Positions 35,401 through 42,736 are shown, counted from the stretch's first letter. The stretch is 64,000 nucleotides of DNA from an uncultured delta proteobacterium (GCA_903911145.1 CAIWCD010000024.1:124001-188000), one strand, 5' to 3'. Program-made: numbers and translations. Notes: a model not told the origin generated them from the sequence alone.

Positions 35401-35521
35401 AAGCCAGAGCGCACGCGAGGAGCGCGACGAGCATCATCGGAACTCCGCGCGCGCGGTCTCCGAGCGATTGCCGACGAGGCGCAACCTGCGAATTGAGCTT
35501 CGATGCCACGCGACACCTCAC
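29429..35521 (-). CDS. Giant surface protein: PA14, Ig-repeat and MYXO-CTERM part joined to signal-peptide/barrel/OmpA part
   Basis: A 2030-residue protein with two successive export modules. N-terminal module: signal peptide with an LLAC box near residue 36; PA14-like domain at ~100-290 (FVVASDDGFRFAISDG, LLYFNGNGSQGLEWSW); a DUF11-type domain at ~305-400; ten Ig-like repeats at ~475-1415, nearly all with a Cys pair (LC...WSC); then a MYXO-CTERM-like tail near 1420-1455 (GGCASGG, hydrophobic helix, HRRARRLRR). Directly after comes a second signal-like helix (RIGALALLIATGAHA) ending near residue 1471, a barrel-like region (~1472-1765), a Pro/Ala-rich linker and an OmpA C-terminal domain (~1910-2030). 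The order matches myxobacterial TraA followed by TraB, which drive outer-membrane exchange as two genes. Here they are one frame. GTG 35519-35521 is the assumed start; GTG at 35509 or ATG near 35437 are possible. Confidence 0.75.
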   Translation of the reverse strand: MRCRVASKLNSQVAPRRQSLGDRARGVPMMLVALLACALACGQAGSGATRPRPANSSSSLLAPLPLPPDAGNGPAAKAVCCAANAFGGGDPLSQAETLVNGATALQVPATPATSISVASWPLGLPIDFSGGGSAGGLFSQNLDPGKIFGAQKNNWAGLFAGYLRVDPSATAQPIVKTFVVASDDGFRFAISDGTTAHTMSCDQNRSMSTTVAGTAYYAGCSSQFNQSKLTVTFPAAGGLFPFDLLYFNGNGSQGLEWSWADGSATPPTTSSLNGFTLVPADHVYAPAINTTMTVSDPNTTVHPGDTVTYSVSISNTGTAPLSSYTFAVRVDPTRLTNLTPSMGGSCSNNNGLLVCTMVQTLNPGDSLSGTFTAVVHAGLAANTIIDVQGVVTGLATATEIANAVGGAGEQTAGEIYALTGDPNSVGSSNFAAVDTGNTPAALASSAAVGLADDDATRLVVGAAAESAPVVTGPADPSWADVLLTISGTSRAPTGQTVQVSYSGPTNSSPLQSCTASTGTNGSWRCAAAAFGNGNYIARARIVGASGNVGPWGPDYPFVVNGPFAPVIITPSSGQVLNSSRVHFSGTAQQVANGETVRITVTPSSGPAITCDSSTLGDQWSCDRTLADGSYNVMAAVLEANGSPGSVAGPQPFTVVTGGACGSTMQQTASPSNNNQPTFHGTATAGLAVHVCAGGASPCGAGSTPLCAIATVDNSGVWQCHVASPLGDGSYTVVAVATNGAATVCPSNNDVFTIDTTPPAPPGFNAPASPTAQTSPGLSGTGIAGDTVQVGDGASGGFGNLLCSAVVESDGTWSCTSSALANGNFRLEAVQIDLAGNRSSATVQPLVVDNTQPDAPTLTGPGSPTRQNLIPFTGTADQSTNVVVYDGAGNLICGTDPVVAPSGSTGPWSCSSQSLPDGNYTFTAFARSSTTVLSPPSAPLAITIDTTAPGAPVLDAVPSPTAMHFPLFLGAAEAGAQVTVFEGQTPLCSGPSVGRFSCVSQSSLANGSHTVQANATDAVGNISAMSATVTFTIDDTIAPAPTLDPLATPTGGQPGFTAQTEPTFTGTGVPGDTVTVALVGAQTLCTATVRGDGTWSCASNVLLIGQPATPYSAHAVQQAPAGSHASSAPSAPISFTVDTRVPQAPSLNPPSTPTTNHSPTFTGSAEALDTVEVDDPGAGKLCSATADVQGHFSCTPTSPLATGDYQLTAQSTSRAGVQSAPSNPVQPLTVTTTNPNGLAAPTLDAPTSPTNNSRPTFTGTATAGIFINVRSNGRDFCTGTPANGHWTCQPFSSIPDGSYQITARAADLSGNVSPDSSPVSLVIDTVAPATPTIVTPADGSTLENAAVTASGTALVGLAVSLVLDGAAIGATSPGADGSWTLSLGTVSGGSHTLVANATDSLGNVSAPASVEFTIQVPGSVRGGCASGGVPMPLVAIALLLLAWPHRRARRLRRSFSPARIGALALLIATGAHAQQLDLGRFQPPSDGAGLLGVEGARAPIDGDPFVSANLWLDGAYEPLVFHPNTGGREVLVLDRIESFIGLEVHIWSRYSLAVQLPILLSESGDLSALPAAARPAGSFGSGLGDLRLTPRVSLLRQESAPIDLAVQGSLTLRTASNTAYVGDTRMQVELLAAAGRHLSLAGAQFELLGNLLLRLRTPQTILDVKQGNELGVRGGIAWLPEVSTSSVPRRVFVEAEAESALRGGFAPGTIPAEWRLGVSFCATEAISFDMGFGTALTSGVGSPRARLVLGLAYAPEACGAAARNRFARRPSVSVLSFAAPKAPERKPTSTADNAAEKSPQPAPVPPVANAAPASIISASANIAPAPLASTNAPAQASSAPTPHAPPAPDANAAPQSPVSATPQARPTPAPSNMLALPDANTLPLTSPPPRATTRDEALPLAPLVTTEITTRQVGISGNRLAIDGRIEFHSNEAGLERRSLALLQQVATLLKSHPELEHVEVRAHTGGAPSEEQAKSLSQQRADTVVKFLIGQGIEGARLTATGAGATQPIAPNLTAQGRKKNERVEFLLGK
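31080..31280 (-). other. Junction of MYXO-CTERM-like tail and internal signal peptide
   Basis: In the large surface gene this stretch encodes GGCASGGVPMPLVAIALLLL, then AWPHRRARRLRR, then RIGALALLIATGAHAQQ. The first is a sorting-tail pattern and the last is a signal-peptide pattern with an AHA cleavage site. No stop codon lies between. The ATG in VPMPLV is the only nearby internal start candidate. Coordinates are approximate. Confidence 0.6.
31275..34100 (-). repeat. Ten tandem Ig-like repeats (coding)
   Basis: About 90-105 residues per unit inside the surface protein. Units begin with APTL-P-SPT and contain PTFTGTA, then LC...G.WSC, then DGSY, and end in FTIDTTAP. The first two and the last unit are more divergent; the last has no Cys pair. 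Coordinates are approximate. Confidence 0.75.
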
Positions 35522-35664
35522 AGGACGCCCCGCGCAAGTCTATCACGGCACCATGCGCCCCTCGCCGCCGTGCACGAGCTGAAATAGAGCGGACGCTTGA
35601 GGCGGTGCTGGACAAGGGCGTGCGCAAGGACGAGGATCGAAAGTTCATTCGAGGGAGCACCACC

Positions 35665-36108
35665 ATGACCCACCGCCACATCCACTTCGGCGATCGCAGC
35701 CGGCAAGCCGCTCTCTTCGAGACGATGATCCTCGCCGCCGGCGCCGACGGCGTGGTGACGAAAGACGAGATCGAAGAGATCTACCGGCGCGTCTTCGAGC
35801 GGCCGGAGTTCAAAGGCATCCAGACGCAGGACCTCCGCGACGCGCTCCAGCACGCGGCCGATCAGGTTGCCAAGGAGAAGGATCTCGCGCACCTGTTGCC
35901 CTCGATCGCCAAGCGGCTCCCCGAGGCGACCTCGCGCCAGCTCGCGTTCGGGCTGGCCGCTTCGGTGGCGATGGCCAATCGCAAGCAGCTGCCGCACGAG
36001 CTTCAAGTCCTCAAGGCGCTGCAGCGCGCGTTCGACATCGCGGATGCGGATGTCGTCGAGCTCTTCGACGCCGCCGAGCGCCACGCGCCGCTCCCGACCC
36101 ACGCGTAA
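35665..36108 (+). CDS. TerB-like small helical protein
   Basis: A 147-residue soluble, all-helical protein. AAGADGVVTKDEIEEIYRRVF early in the chain resembles the TerB/DjlA-type module, whose acidic residues (Asp, Asp, Glu) can bind metal. The rest (ASVAMANRKQLPHELQVLKAL, AFDIADADVVELFD) is the second half of this fold. TerB-fold proteins appear with tellurite resistance and other stress systems, but no other ter gene is present. The start is ATG 35665, which follows GGGAGCACCACC. The next gene begins 9 nt after its stop. Confidence 0.7.
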   Translation: MTHRHIHFGDRSRQAALFETMILAAGADGVVTKDEIEEIYRRVFERPEFKGIQTQDLRDALQHAADQVAKEKDLAHLLPSIAKRLPEATSRQLAFGLAASVAMANRKQLPHELQVLKALQRAFDIADADVVELFDAAERHAPLPTHA

Positions 36109-36117
36109 AGGGAGCGC

Positions 36118-36654
36118 ATGGCCCACCAGATCCACTTCTTCATGACGCCCGAGGATGAGCTCGAGCTCCTGCGCAAGCTCGAGCCGTGGAAGCTCGACCT
36201 CTACCCGGAGCTGACCGAGGCTGCCTCGCAGCCGATCCTCGCGGATGCCTCGGTGCAGCTCGATGGACCGGGTTACTACTTCGCGGTCGGCGACGTGCAG
36301 GCCTACGCAATCAAGCGCGGGAAGACGCGCGGAATGTGGAAGATCGACGAAGTTGACTCGCCGGTCATTTATTTCGAGCGCTCGCTTCCTGACGAGAACG
36401 GTGAGCTGCGCGCAGGAAAATTCTGGGTCGAGCTCGAGGCGAGCGGCGACTACGCGCGCACGGGCGGCAAGCCGGATCGGCTGCGCCGTCTCTGGCTCGA
36501 GATCCACGGCTTCCTGAAGGTCCGTTACCGCAAGAGCAAGCCGACGCACGGGCAGGGCTTCTACGTCGGGCCGCACGCGGCCAGAGCGGCGCAGGGCGGA
36601 CTTGTGCTTCGCGAAGCGGGACGTGGGGGCGAGACAATCGAGGCGTATCGGTAG
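36118..36654 (+). CDS. Hypothetical protein, co-transcribed with TerB-like gene
   Basis: A 178-residue cytoplasmic protein of mixed alpha/beta composition, with GGGAGCGC just before its ATG. Segments such as LEPWKLDLYPELTEA and RGMWKIDEVDSPVIYFERS look like a folded domain, and HGQGFYVGPHAARAAQGG lies near the end. I do not recognise the family. The 9-nt spacing from the TerB-like gene suggests a shared transcript. Immunity or stress functions cannot be claimed from the sequence. Confidence 0.6.
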   Translation: MAHQIHFFMTPEDELELLRKLEPWKLDLYPELTEAASQPILADASVQLDGPGYYFAVGDVQAYAIKRGKTRGMWKIDEVDSPVIYFERSLPDENGELRAGKFWVELEASGDYARTGGKPDRLRRLWLEIHGFLKVRYRKSKPTHGQGFYVGPHAARAAQGGLVLREAGRGGETIEAYR

Positions 36655-37070
36655 CGAGCGGCGGCCGGCGGTGGCTGAAGGCGTGCGGGCGACACGCACC
36701 TGTACTTCTCGAGGCGCGATCGAGGGCGTGCTCGGAGCGAGTCAGCGCGGCGCGAGGCACTCAAGGAAAATGCAATTCGCGCTGACGAGCGCGGCTCGGC
36801 TCCCGGAGCCGGCCGCTATCGAGAAGAGGACGCGACCGACCATCACGATCCGGTTTCGCCTCGCACGCGCCTCCGGTTTCGCCAGCGCCAAGGTCCGGGA
36901 CCAAAAGGCGCGCGCGTGTGCGGAGACGTGAAGTCGAAGCAGCCTTCGTGCAGCTCCGCACACTCCCCGAGCGAGACGTCGTCGCCGCGCCCGAGACATC
37001 CAGGTGCGTGTCGCCCGCCCGCTCCTGGCGCGGTCTTCAGCGCACTCAGGAGATCTCGAGAGAAGCTGCG
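36655..37070. other. Intergenic region, no gene recognised
   Basis: This 416-base gap lies between convergent units. It holds short palindromes such as GGCTCCCGGAGCC but no tRNA, no credible coding frame and no clear terminator with a T-run. Open frames across it are shadows of the neighbouring peptidase. Confidence 0.5.
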
Positions 37071-38513
37071 CTACCTCGCCCCGCTCTTGACGAGCTCCGC
37101 ATAAAATCGGATCGCGCTCTTCGTCGCCTTCGCGAAGTCGCTCAAGCTCAGGCTCTCGTCTTCGCTGTGCGCGTTCGAGTAGGGATCCTCGACGCCGATG
37201 AGCAGCGCCGGTGCGCCGCCGAGTTCGCGGGCGAACGGCTCGACGAACGGGATCGAGCCGCCGCAGCCAATGGCCACCGGCTCCTTCCCGTAGCCGTCGC
37301 GCAGCGCCTGGAAGGCCGCGCGGAACGCCGGCGCCTCGGTGCTCGTGTACCAGGAGCCGACTGCGCCCTCGCTCTTGACCTCGACCTGCACGCCGAACGG
37401 CGGGTTCTCCCGGATCGCGGCGATGAGCTTCGCTTCGACCTCTTTCGGATCCATGTCGGCAACGACGCGGATGCCGACGCGGGCCCACGCCGACTCGACG
37501 AGGATGTTGCGCGCGTCCGCACGGCTGCTCGCCTGGATCGCGTTGATCGCCAGCGAGGGCATGCGCCAGTTCATCTCGTACGGATGCCTTCCGCCGAGCA
37601 GGCGCGTGCCCTCGAGCATCCCGGCCTGCTTGCGAAAGAGCGCGTCGTCGACGGGCAGCGCGGCGATGCTCTTCTTCTCGTCGGGCGTGAGCGCGCGCAC
37701 GCGATCGTAGATTCCCGGGATCGCGATCGAGCCATCGTCGTTCGATAATTTCGATAAGATTTTCGATAACGCCATCGCCGCGTCCGGCACCGGCCCGCCC
37801 CACATCCCGCTGTGCACGGGCTGCTTGAGTGCGCGCACCTCGACCTGAACGGTGACGAGTCCGCGCAGCGCGGTGGTGATGCTCGGCAGGCCCGTGTCGA
37901 AGTTGCACGTGTCGGTCAGCACGATCGCGTCGGCCTGCAGCATCGACTTGTGCTTGGCAAGGAACGCCGCGAGCGAGCCAGAGCCTGCCTCCTCTTCTCC
38001 CTCGATGACGAGCTTGACGTTGACGGGCAGCGCGCCCGCCGTCTTGAGCCACGCATCGATGGCCGCGACGTGGACGAGGATGCCCGCCTTGTCGTCGGCG
38101 CAGCCGCGGCCGAAGAGACGACCATCGCGCTCGGTCGGCTCAAACGGCGGCGAGGTCCAGCGCGCAAGATCGCCCGCGGGCTGCACGTCGTGATGCGCGT
38201 AGAGGAGAATCGTCGGGCGACCCGGAGCGCGCAGCCACTCGGCATACGCGTAGGGATGCGCGCCCGGCACGCCCTCCATCTCGATCATCTGGACGTTGTC
38301 GAGGCCGGTCCGCTTGAACAGCGCGCAGACCGCCTCAGCGCTCTCGCGCACCCGCGCGCGATCGAATCCGTCGAATGAGACGCTCGGGATGCGAGCGAGC
38401 GCTTTGAGCTCCTCGACGGCGTCGCGCTCATGCGCGGCATGCCAGGAAAGGGCGCGATCGAGAGTGACGGAATCGACGGGAGCGGGCGTCGGGAGCAGCG
38501 TCGGTGTGGTCAT
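37071..38513 (-). CDS. M20 family dipeptidase/deacylase
   Basis: A 480-residue metallopeptidase of the M20 family. Zinc site residues are visible: AHHDVQP (His and Asp), GRGCADDKAG (bridging Asp), EGEEEAGSGS (catalytic Glu pair), and a late SNAHSEDES (His). The lid domain between about 200 and 320 carries the dimer helices. Members of this subgroup (CNDP/carnosinase-like) cut dipeptides or N-acyl amino acids. The start is ATG 38511-38513, 9 nt downstream of a TATGGT box on the minus strand. No signal peptide is visible. The substrate is unresolved. Confidence 0.92.
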   Translation of the reverse strand: MTTPTLLPTPAPVDSVTLDRALSWHAAHERDAVEELKALARIPSVSFDGFDRARVRESAEAVCALFKRTGLDNVQMIEMEGVPGAHPYAYAEWLRAPGRPTILLYAHHDVQPAGDLARWTSPPFEPTERDGRLFGRGCADDKAGILVHVAAIDAWLKTAGALPVNVKLVIEGEEEAGSGSLAAFLAKHKSMLQADAIVLTDTCNFDTGLPSITTALRGLVTVQVEVRALKQPVHSGMWGGPVPDAAMALSKILSKLSNDDGSIAIPGIYDRVRALTPDEKKSIAALPVDDALFRKQAGMLEGTRLLGGRHPYEMNWRMPSLAINAIQASSRADARNILVESAWARVGIRVVADMDPKEVEAKLIAAIRENPPFGVQVEVKSEGAVGSWYTSTEAPAFRAAFQALRDGYGKEPVAIGCGGSIPFVEPFARELGGAPALLIGVEDPYSNAHSEDESLSLSDFAKATKSAIRFYAELVKSGAR

Positions 38514-38522
38514 GGGACGCGC

Positions 38523-38528
38523 ACCATA
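38523..38528 (-). promoter_or_regulatory. -10-like box TATGGT before the M20 peptidase
   Basis: On the minus strand TCTATGGT ends 9 nt upstream of ATG 38513. Confidence 0.45.
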
Positions 38529-38599
38529 GAGCAGGCGGCAGTCGACTCACCAGCGCGCTGCGATCCGCTATGCTGCGCCGCCTTCAACCGGAGCCCCTC

Positions 38600-39136
38600 A
38601 TGCGACTGACCCGTTCAGCTCTCCCGATATTCGCCTTCGCGATTTCGCTGTTCGTCACGTTCTCTGCGCGCGCCGAGTCCGCGGCTTCTGCCGACGCGAG
38701 CGCTGGTCCTCCGGGCTGGGACAAGCTCGTGACTCTCTCCGGCAAGTGGGAAGGGGTCGGGCACGAAGGTGCGAAGTCATTGCCCGTGACGACCGAGTTT
38801 CATTTCGTGGCTGACAAGTCGGTGCTGATGAACACGCTCGCCGCGGGCACGCCGCACGAGATGATCACGATGTTCCACGACGATGGCGGCACGCTGATGG
38901 CGACTCACTACTGCGCCATGCACAACCAGCCGCGCCTGTACTCCGAGCCCGCGAAGGCAGCGAACCAGCTCTCATTCCTCTTCAAGGACAGCACGAACAT
39001 CGGGCCCGGCGATGCCCACATGAAGCGGCTCGTGATCACCTTCGTCGATGCCACGCACCACCTCGAGGACTGGTCGGCCGTCGACGAGGAGGGCAAGGAG
39101 TCGGTGAAGCGATTCGAGTTCCACCGCAAGCAGTAA
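38600..39136 (+). CDS. Secreted protein, possibly lipocalin-like
   Basis: A 178-residue protein with signal peptide MRLTRSALPIFAFAISLFVTFSARA, cleaved near ARA-ES. The mature part is beta-rich: KLVTLSGKWEGVGH, TTEFHFVADKSVLMNTLA, and a Tyr/His-rich THYCAMHNQPRLY. The GKWEG start and the repeating strands recall small calycin or DUF1579-like proteins. No enzyme motif was seen. A TATGCT box lies 25 nt upstream of the ATG, with a short GGAG in the leader. It faces the PilT-like gene, which ends 12 nt away. Confidence 0.6.
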   Translation: MRLTRSALPIFAFAISLFVTFSARAESAASADASAGPPGWDKLVTLSGKWEGVGHEGAKSLPVTTEFHFVADKSVLMNTLAAGTPHEMITMFHDDGGTLMATHYCAMHNQPRLYSEPAKAANQLSFLFKDSTNIGPGDAHMKRLVITFVDATHHLEDWSAVDEEGKESVKRFEFHRKQ

Positions 39137-39148
39137 GCGCTGCTCCTG

Positions 39149-40372
39149 CTACGGCTTGCGCTCCTCGAGTTCAGAGAGGATGGCGTGGAGATCGCCGTCC
39201 GATTGGATCTCCAGGACGCCGTCGATCGGCTCGCTCGATGGCGCGCGCGACCGCTCCCTGCGCGGCTTTGCGGCATCGGCTGCGATGTTTCGCTGCGGGC
39301 GCGCGGGCGCAAGAGGGACCAGATCCTCACTCGGAACTTCTGCGTCGAGCGGCGCGGCGGCGGAGACTTCGTTGGGTGACGGGACGAACCAGTGCGTGCG
39401 CTTCTCGAGCCACTCGCGGTAGCGCGAGAAGGTGAACGAGCCTTCGCTGCCGCCGGTCTCCATCGCCGTCTGCAGCTTGGAGAACTGCCCCTGGCGCACG
39501 ATCGCGCGCACGGCCTGGGTCGCCATCAGCACTTCGCACTCGGGCGCGAGAATGTTGTGCCGGGGGAAGAAGCGAAGACGCTGGCAGACGACGCCGACGA
39601 GGCAGTCGGCAAGCTGTGCAGAGATGCCGCTCTGAATCTCCGCGGGGAAGGCGCCGACGATGCGCTGAAGCGCTTCTGCAGCGGTCGAGGAGTGCAGCGT
39701 GGTCAGGACGAGATGGCCGGTCTCGGCCGCGTTGAGTGTCAGCCGCATCGTCTCCGGATCGCGCATCTCGCCAACCATCAGCACGTCGGGATCCTCGCGC
39801 ATCGCATCGTAGAGGCCCTGCTCGAACGTCGGCGTGTCGCGGCCCACCTCGCGCTGGCGGATGAACGAGGTGCGCGGCGTGAGCGCGAACTCGATCGGTG
39901 ATTCGATGGTGACGATGTGGCGCCGCTCGCCCGCGTTGAGTTCGTGGATGAGCGCCGCGAGCGTGCTCGATTTCCCCGAGCCGGTGGCGCCACAGACGAT
40001 GACGAGTCCGTGCGGCGCGCGCGCAAGCTGGGCGAACTCGGGATGGAGATTGAGTCGATCGAGCGTGGCCTCGAACGCAGGCAGCACGCGCAACGCGATG
40101 CCGATTCCGCGCGAGGTGCAGAAGATGTTGATGCGACAGCGAGCACTCCCGATCGTGCGGGCGAGATCGCACGATCGGCGCTCGAGAAACTCACCCCAGC
40201 GCGCCTCTCCGATCAACTCGCGCGCACAGCCAAGCAGTTCGCTCGCGCTGATCGGCGCGCCCTGCGGACGCAGCTGGCCGCGGATGCGGAAGCAGACGGC
40301 CTGTCCCGGCTCGAGGTGGATGTCGCTCGCCTGTGCGGCGCGAGCGGCGGTGACGAGTTGAGTGAGCTGCAT
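39149..40372 (-). CDS. PilT-like retraction ATPase, orphan with C-terminal tail
   Basis: A 407-residue ATPase of the PilT/PilU class, which in type IV pili powers retraction. Walker A is GATGSGKSS, Walker B is in REDPDVLMVGEMRDPET and the HLVLTTLHSSTAAEALQRI block follows; AVRAIVRQGQ matches the family AIRNLIRE segment. Two departures from the usual are seen: the Asp box reads TIESPIEF rather than TIEDPIE, and the last ~80 residues form a Pro/Arg/Ser-rich tail that PilT lacks. The start was set at MQLTQLV (ATG 40370-40372), with AGGAGCCC just upstream. No other pilus gene is in the window. Confidence 0.87.
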   Translation of the reverse strand: MQLTQLVTAARAAQASDIHLEPGQAVCFRIRGQLRPQGAPISASELLGCARELIGEARWGEFLERRSCDLARTIGSARCRINIFCTSRGIGIALRVLPAFEATLDRLNLHPEFAQLARAPHGLVIVCGATGSGKSSTLAALIHELNAGERRHIVTIESPIEFALTPRTSFIRQREVGRDTPTFEQGLYDAMREDPDVLMVGEMRDPETMRLTLNAAETGHLVLTTLHSSTAAEALQRIVGAFPAEIQSGISAQLADCLVGVVCQRLRFFPRHNILAPECEVLMATQAVRAIVRQGQFSKLQTAMETGGSEGSFTFSRYREWLEKRTHWFVPSPNEVSAAAPLDAEVPSEDLVPLAPARPQRNIAADAAKPRRERSRAPSSEPIDGVLEIQSDGDLHAILSELEERKP

Positions 40373-40464
40373 GGGCTCCTCCTTCGCAAGACCGCGCGGA
40401 ACTTCTGCGCGCAAGATAACGCTTGTGCGCATGCGCGCATTTCTCTGACGCGCGTTTGTCGGAC

Positions 40465-41283
40465 TCAGGCGCTCTGCGCTGCTGCTGCACCTGGGGCGAA
40501 ATGCCGCTCGAGTTCGGCGATCATCTCCTCCTCGCGCTCGAGCGGAAAGACGTGTCCCGCGCCCTTGAAGACGTGCAGCCGCGCGTTGGGAATCGCGCGC
40601 GCCATCTCCTGCGAGTTGCGCCAATCGACGAGCCGATCCGCGTCTCCCGTGAGCAGCAGCGTCGGCGCGCGGATCTCGCCGAGGCGCGAAGTCGTCTCGT
40701 GCAGGCCGGCCGCGAGCACCTGGAGGATCGCTCTCTGCGCGCGCCCTCGCTCAGCCCGCTCGTGCCAGCGGCGCAGCTCCTCTGGCGAACCTGGCTGCGC
40801 ATACCAGGCCGATCCGACGAGCATCGAGGCCAGTCGATCCTGCGTCGCGCGTCCGGCGAGAGTGGCGAAGAGATCGACGATGATCTTCGGTGAGGCCTTG
40901 TGTCCGCGCAGCCAGCTCGCGAACGTGCAGCCGAGCGCAAGCCTGTGCACGCGAGGGGGATGCCGCAGCGCCAACTCCTGCGCGATCGTGCCGCCCATTG
41001 AAACACCGAAGACATCTGCGCGATCGATCCCGACCGCGCCCAGCAAGGCCGCGGCGTCGTCGGCGAGATCGCGGATGAGATACGGACGCGTCGGCAGCGA
41101 CGATTCACCGGTGCCGCGATTGTCGAACGTAATGACGAATCTCTTCTGCGCTGCTTGGGTCGGCAGCGTGTCCCACGCCTCTGAAGAGAGCCCCATCCCC
41201 ATGATGAGCAGCAGCGCAGGCGATCGCGGATCGCCATAGGTCCGGTAGTGAATCCGCTGCCCGTCTCGCGTGATGAACGGCAT
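40465..41283 (-). CDS. Alpha/beta hydrolase
   Basis: A 272-residue hydrolase. The nucleophile elbow is GVSMGG, the oxyanion/cap segment is LLLIMGMG, the acid is in TGDADRLV and the His is in GAGHVFPLE. FDNRGTGES is typical of the haloperoxidase/lipase-like group. It starts 15 nt after the stop of the wax ester synthase gene on the same strand, and may work with it in lipid storage or turnover. The substrate is unknown. Confidence 0.88.
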   Translation of the reverse strand: MPFITRDGQRIHYRTYGDPRSPALLLIMGMGLSSEAWDTLPTQAAQKRFVITFDNRGTGESSLPTRPYLIRDLADDAAALLGAVGIDRADVFGVSMGGTIAQELALRHPPRVHRLALGCTFASWLRGHKASPKIIVDLFATLAGRATQDRLASMLVGSAWYAQPGSPEELRRWHERAERGRAQRAILQVLAAGLHETTSRLGEIRAPTLLLTGDADRLVDWRNSQEMARAIPNARLHVFKGAGHVFPLEREEEMIAELERHFAPGAAAAQSA

Positions 41284-41298
41284 GGTGTCGCTCGCTGG

Positions 41299-42723
41299 CT
41301 ACAGAGGAGACGCGTGCAGCGGAATCGGCTGGCCGGCAGCCGCGAGCAGCTCGTCGAGAGAGCGACGCAGCGCCCGCGAGAGCTCATCGAGATCCTTCGC
41401 CGCGTCCGCATCGCCGGTCAGCCCGATGCAGATGCGGCCGTCGTAGCTGAGGAGCGCAATGACGATCGCCTGCTGCGCCGCGAGCGGCACTTGCGGATGG
41501 CCCGCGCGCATTCTGCGGCCGAGCAGATAGAGCGGGAACTGCGGCCCCGGAACATTGGTGACGACGAGGTTGAAGAAGCGCGTCACCGACTGCAGGCGCG
41601 CGGCCTGCGCCATCATCGTCGGCGGCGCGAAATCTCCGAGGCGCGAGAGCGCGTGCGCGCCCATCGCCTGCCCGCTCTCCTTGAGGCCCTTCATCTCCTC
41701 GCGGATTTTCAGGAGGCGCGAGGCGGCGTCGGGGTCGCTCACGGGCAGCGTGCAGAAGACCGCGGAGACTTGATTTCCCATCTCCCCCGATGCCCCGGAG
41801 GCGCGCATGCTCACGGGCACCATCGCGCGCAAGTCCGCGCTGGCAGCCTCTCCGCGCGCGAGCAGATAGTCGCGCAGGCCGCCCGCGACCGTGGCAAGCA
41901 CGACGTCGTTCACCGTGCCTCCGAGATGCGCGCGCACCGACTTCACCTCGTCGAATGCGATCTCGAGCATGGCGAAGCGGCGGTGTGGACCGATCGGCAC
42001 GTTGAGCGAGCAGGCCGGCGCCTGGCCTCGTCCGGCGAACGAGAGCAGCGGCTTGAGACCCGTGGCGAGCTCCTTGAGGATCTGCCGCGCCTCGCTCGAT
42101 TCGTTGCCCGCGCTCTGCACCGCGTCGCGCAGAAAACGGAGCGGATGCGCGAGCTGATCGGTCATCGAGCGGGCGAGCAGCTCGGTCACGTTCGGCGCAG
42201 GCCGCGGCTTCCAGATGGCCGTGGGCGCGGTCGGGACGTGATCCGGGTCCATCTCGAGCAGCGCACCCGCGAGGTCGATGCCCGCGACCCCGTCGATCAT
42301 GCAGTGGTGCGTCTTGGAGATGAGCGCGAAACCACCATTCGACAATCCTTCGACAAGCCACATCTCCCAGAGCGGCTTGTCGCGATCGAGTCGCTGCGAG
42401 AAGAGCCGGCCGGCGAGCTTCTCGAGTTCGTCGATTCCGCCCGGCGCGGGGAGCGCTGTGTGCCGGACGTGGAACTCGAGATCGAACTGCGTCTCGTCGA
42501 TCCAGACGGGCCGACCCTGCTTGAACGGCACGAACATGAGGCGCTGCCGATAGCGCGGAACCTGGGCGAGCTTCGATTCGATCAGCGTGAGGAGTTCGCG
42601 GTAGGGCGGCGCTGTGCCCTCGAAGAGCGCGACCGCGCCGACGTGCATGTGCGCGTTGCGATCGTTCTCGAGATCAAGGAAGAGCGCATCGAGCGTGGTG
42701 AGCCGTTCGAACCAGGGCGTCAT
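41299..42723 (-). CDS. Wax ester synthase / diacylglycerol acyltransferase
   Basis: A 474-residue WS/DGAT of the bacterial bifunctional family, making wax esters or triacylglycerol from acyl-CoA. The catalytic HHxxxDG motif is HHCMIDG at 139-145. A C-terminal block (NLVVTNVPGPQFPLYL) and PLWEMWLVEG around residue 117 are family signatures. It is the first gene of a two-gene unit with the downstream alpha/beta hydrolase. A TTAGCTT box ends 7 nt upstream of ATG 42721-42723. Confidence 0.92.
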   Translation of the reverse strand: MTPWFERLTTLDALFLDLENDRNAHMHVGAVALFEGTAPPYRELLTLIESKLAQVPRYRQRLMFVPFKQGRPVWIDETQFDLEFHVRHTALPAPGGIDELEKLAGRLFSQRLDRDKPLWEMWLVEGLSNGGFALISKTHHCMIDGVAGIDLAGALLEMDPDHVPTAPTAIWKPRPAPNVTELLARSMTDQLAHPLRFLRDAVQSAGNESSEARQILKELATGLKPLLSFAGRGQAPACSLNVPIGPHRRFAMLEIAFDEVKSVRAHLGGTVNDVVLATVAGGLRDYLLARGEAASADLRAMVPVSMRASGASGEMGNQVSAVFCTLPVSDPDAASRLLKIREEMKGLKESGQAMGAHALSRLGDFAPPTMMAQAARLQSVTRFFNLVVTNVPGPQFPLYLLGRRMRAGHPQVPLAAQQAIVIALLSYDGRICIGLTGDADAAKDLDELSRALRRSLDELLAAAGQPIPLHASPL

Positions 42724-42730
42724 GCGCGGG

Positions 42731-42736
42731 AAGCTA
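42731..42736 (-). promoter_or_regulatory. -10-like box TAGCTT before the WS/DGAT gene
   Basis: TGTTAGCTT on the minus strand ends 7 nt before ATG 42723. It has the same TGn extension as the boxes before the YcaO and cdd genes. Confidence 0.5.

Noticed and set aside
31952-35587. A 1211-codon open frame on the plus strand
   Set aside because: It lies opposite the surface-protein gene, is dominated by Arg, Ala and Gly, and shows no domain. It is a shadow caused by high GC at third positions.
36655-37070. Possible tRNA or small RNA
   Set aside because: No cloverleaf, CCA end or anticodon stem could be drawn. A short GGCTCCCGGAGCC palindrome alone is not enough.
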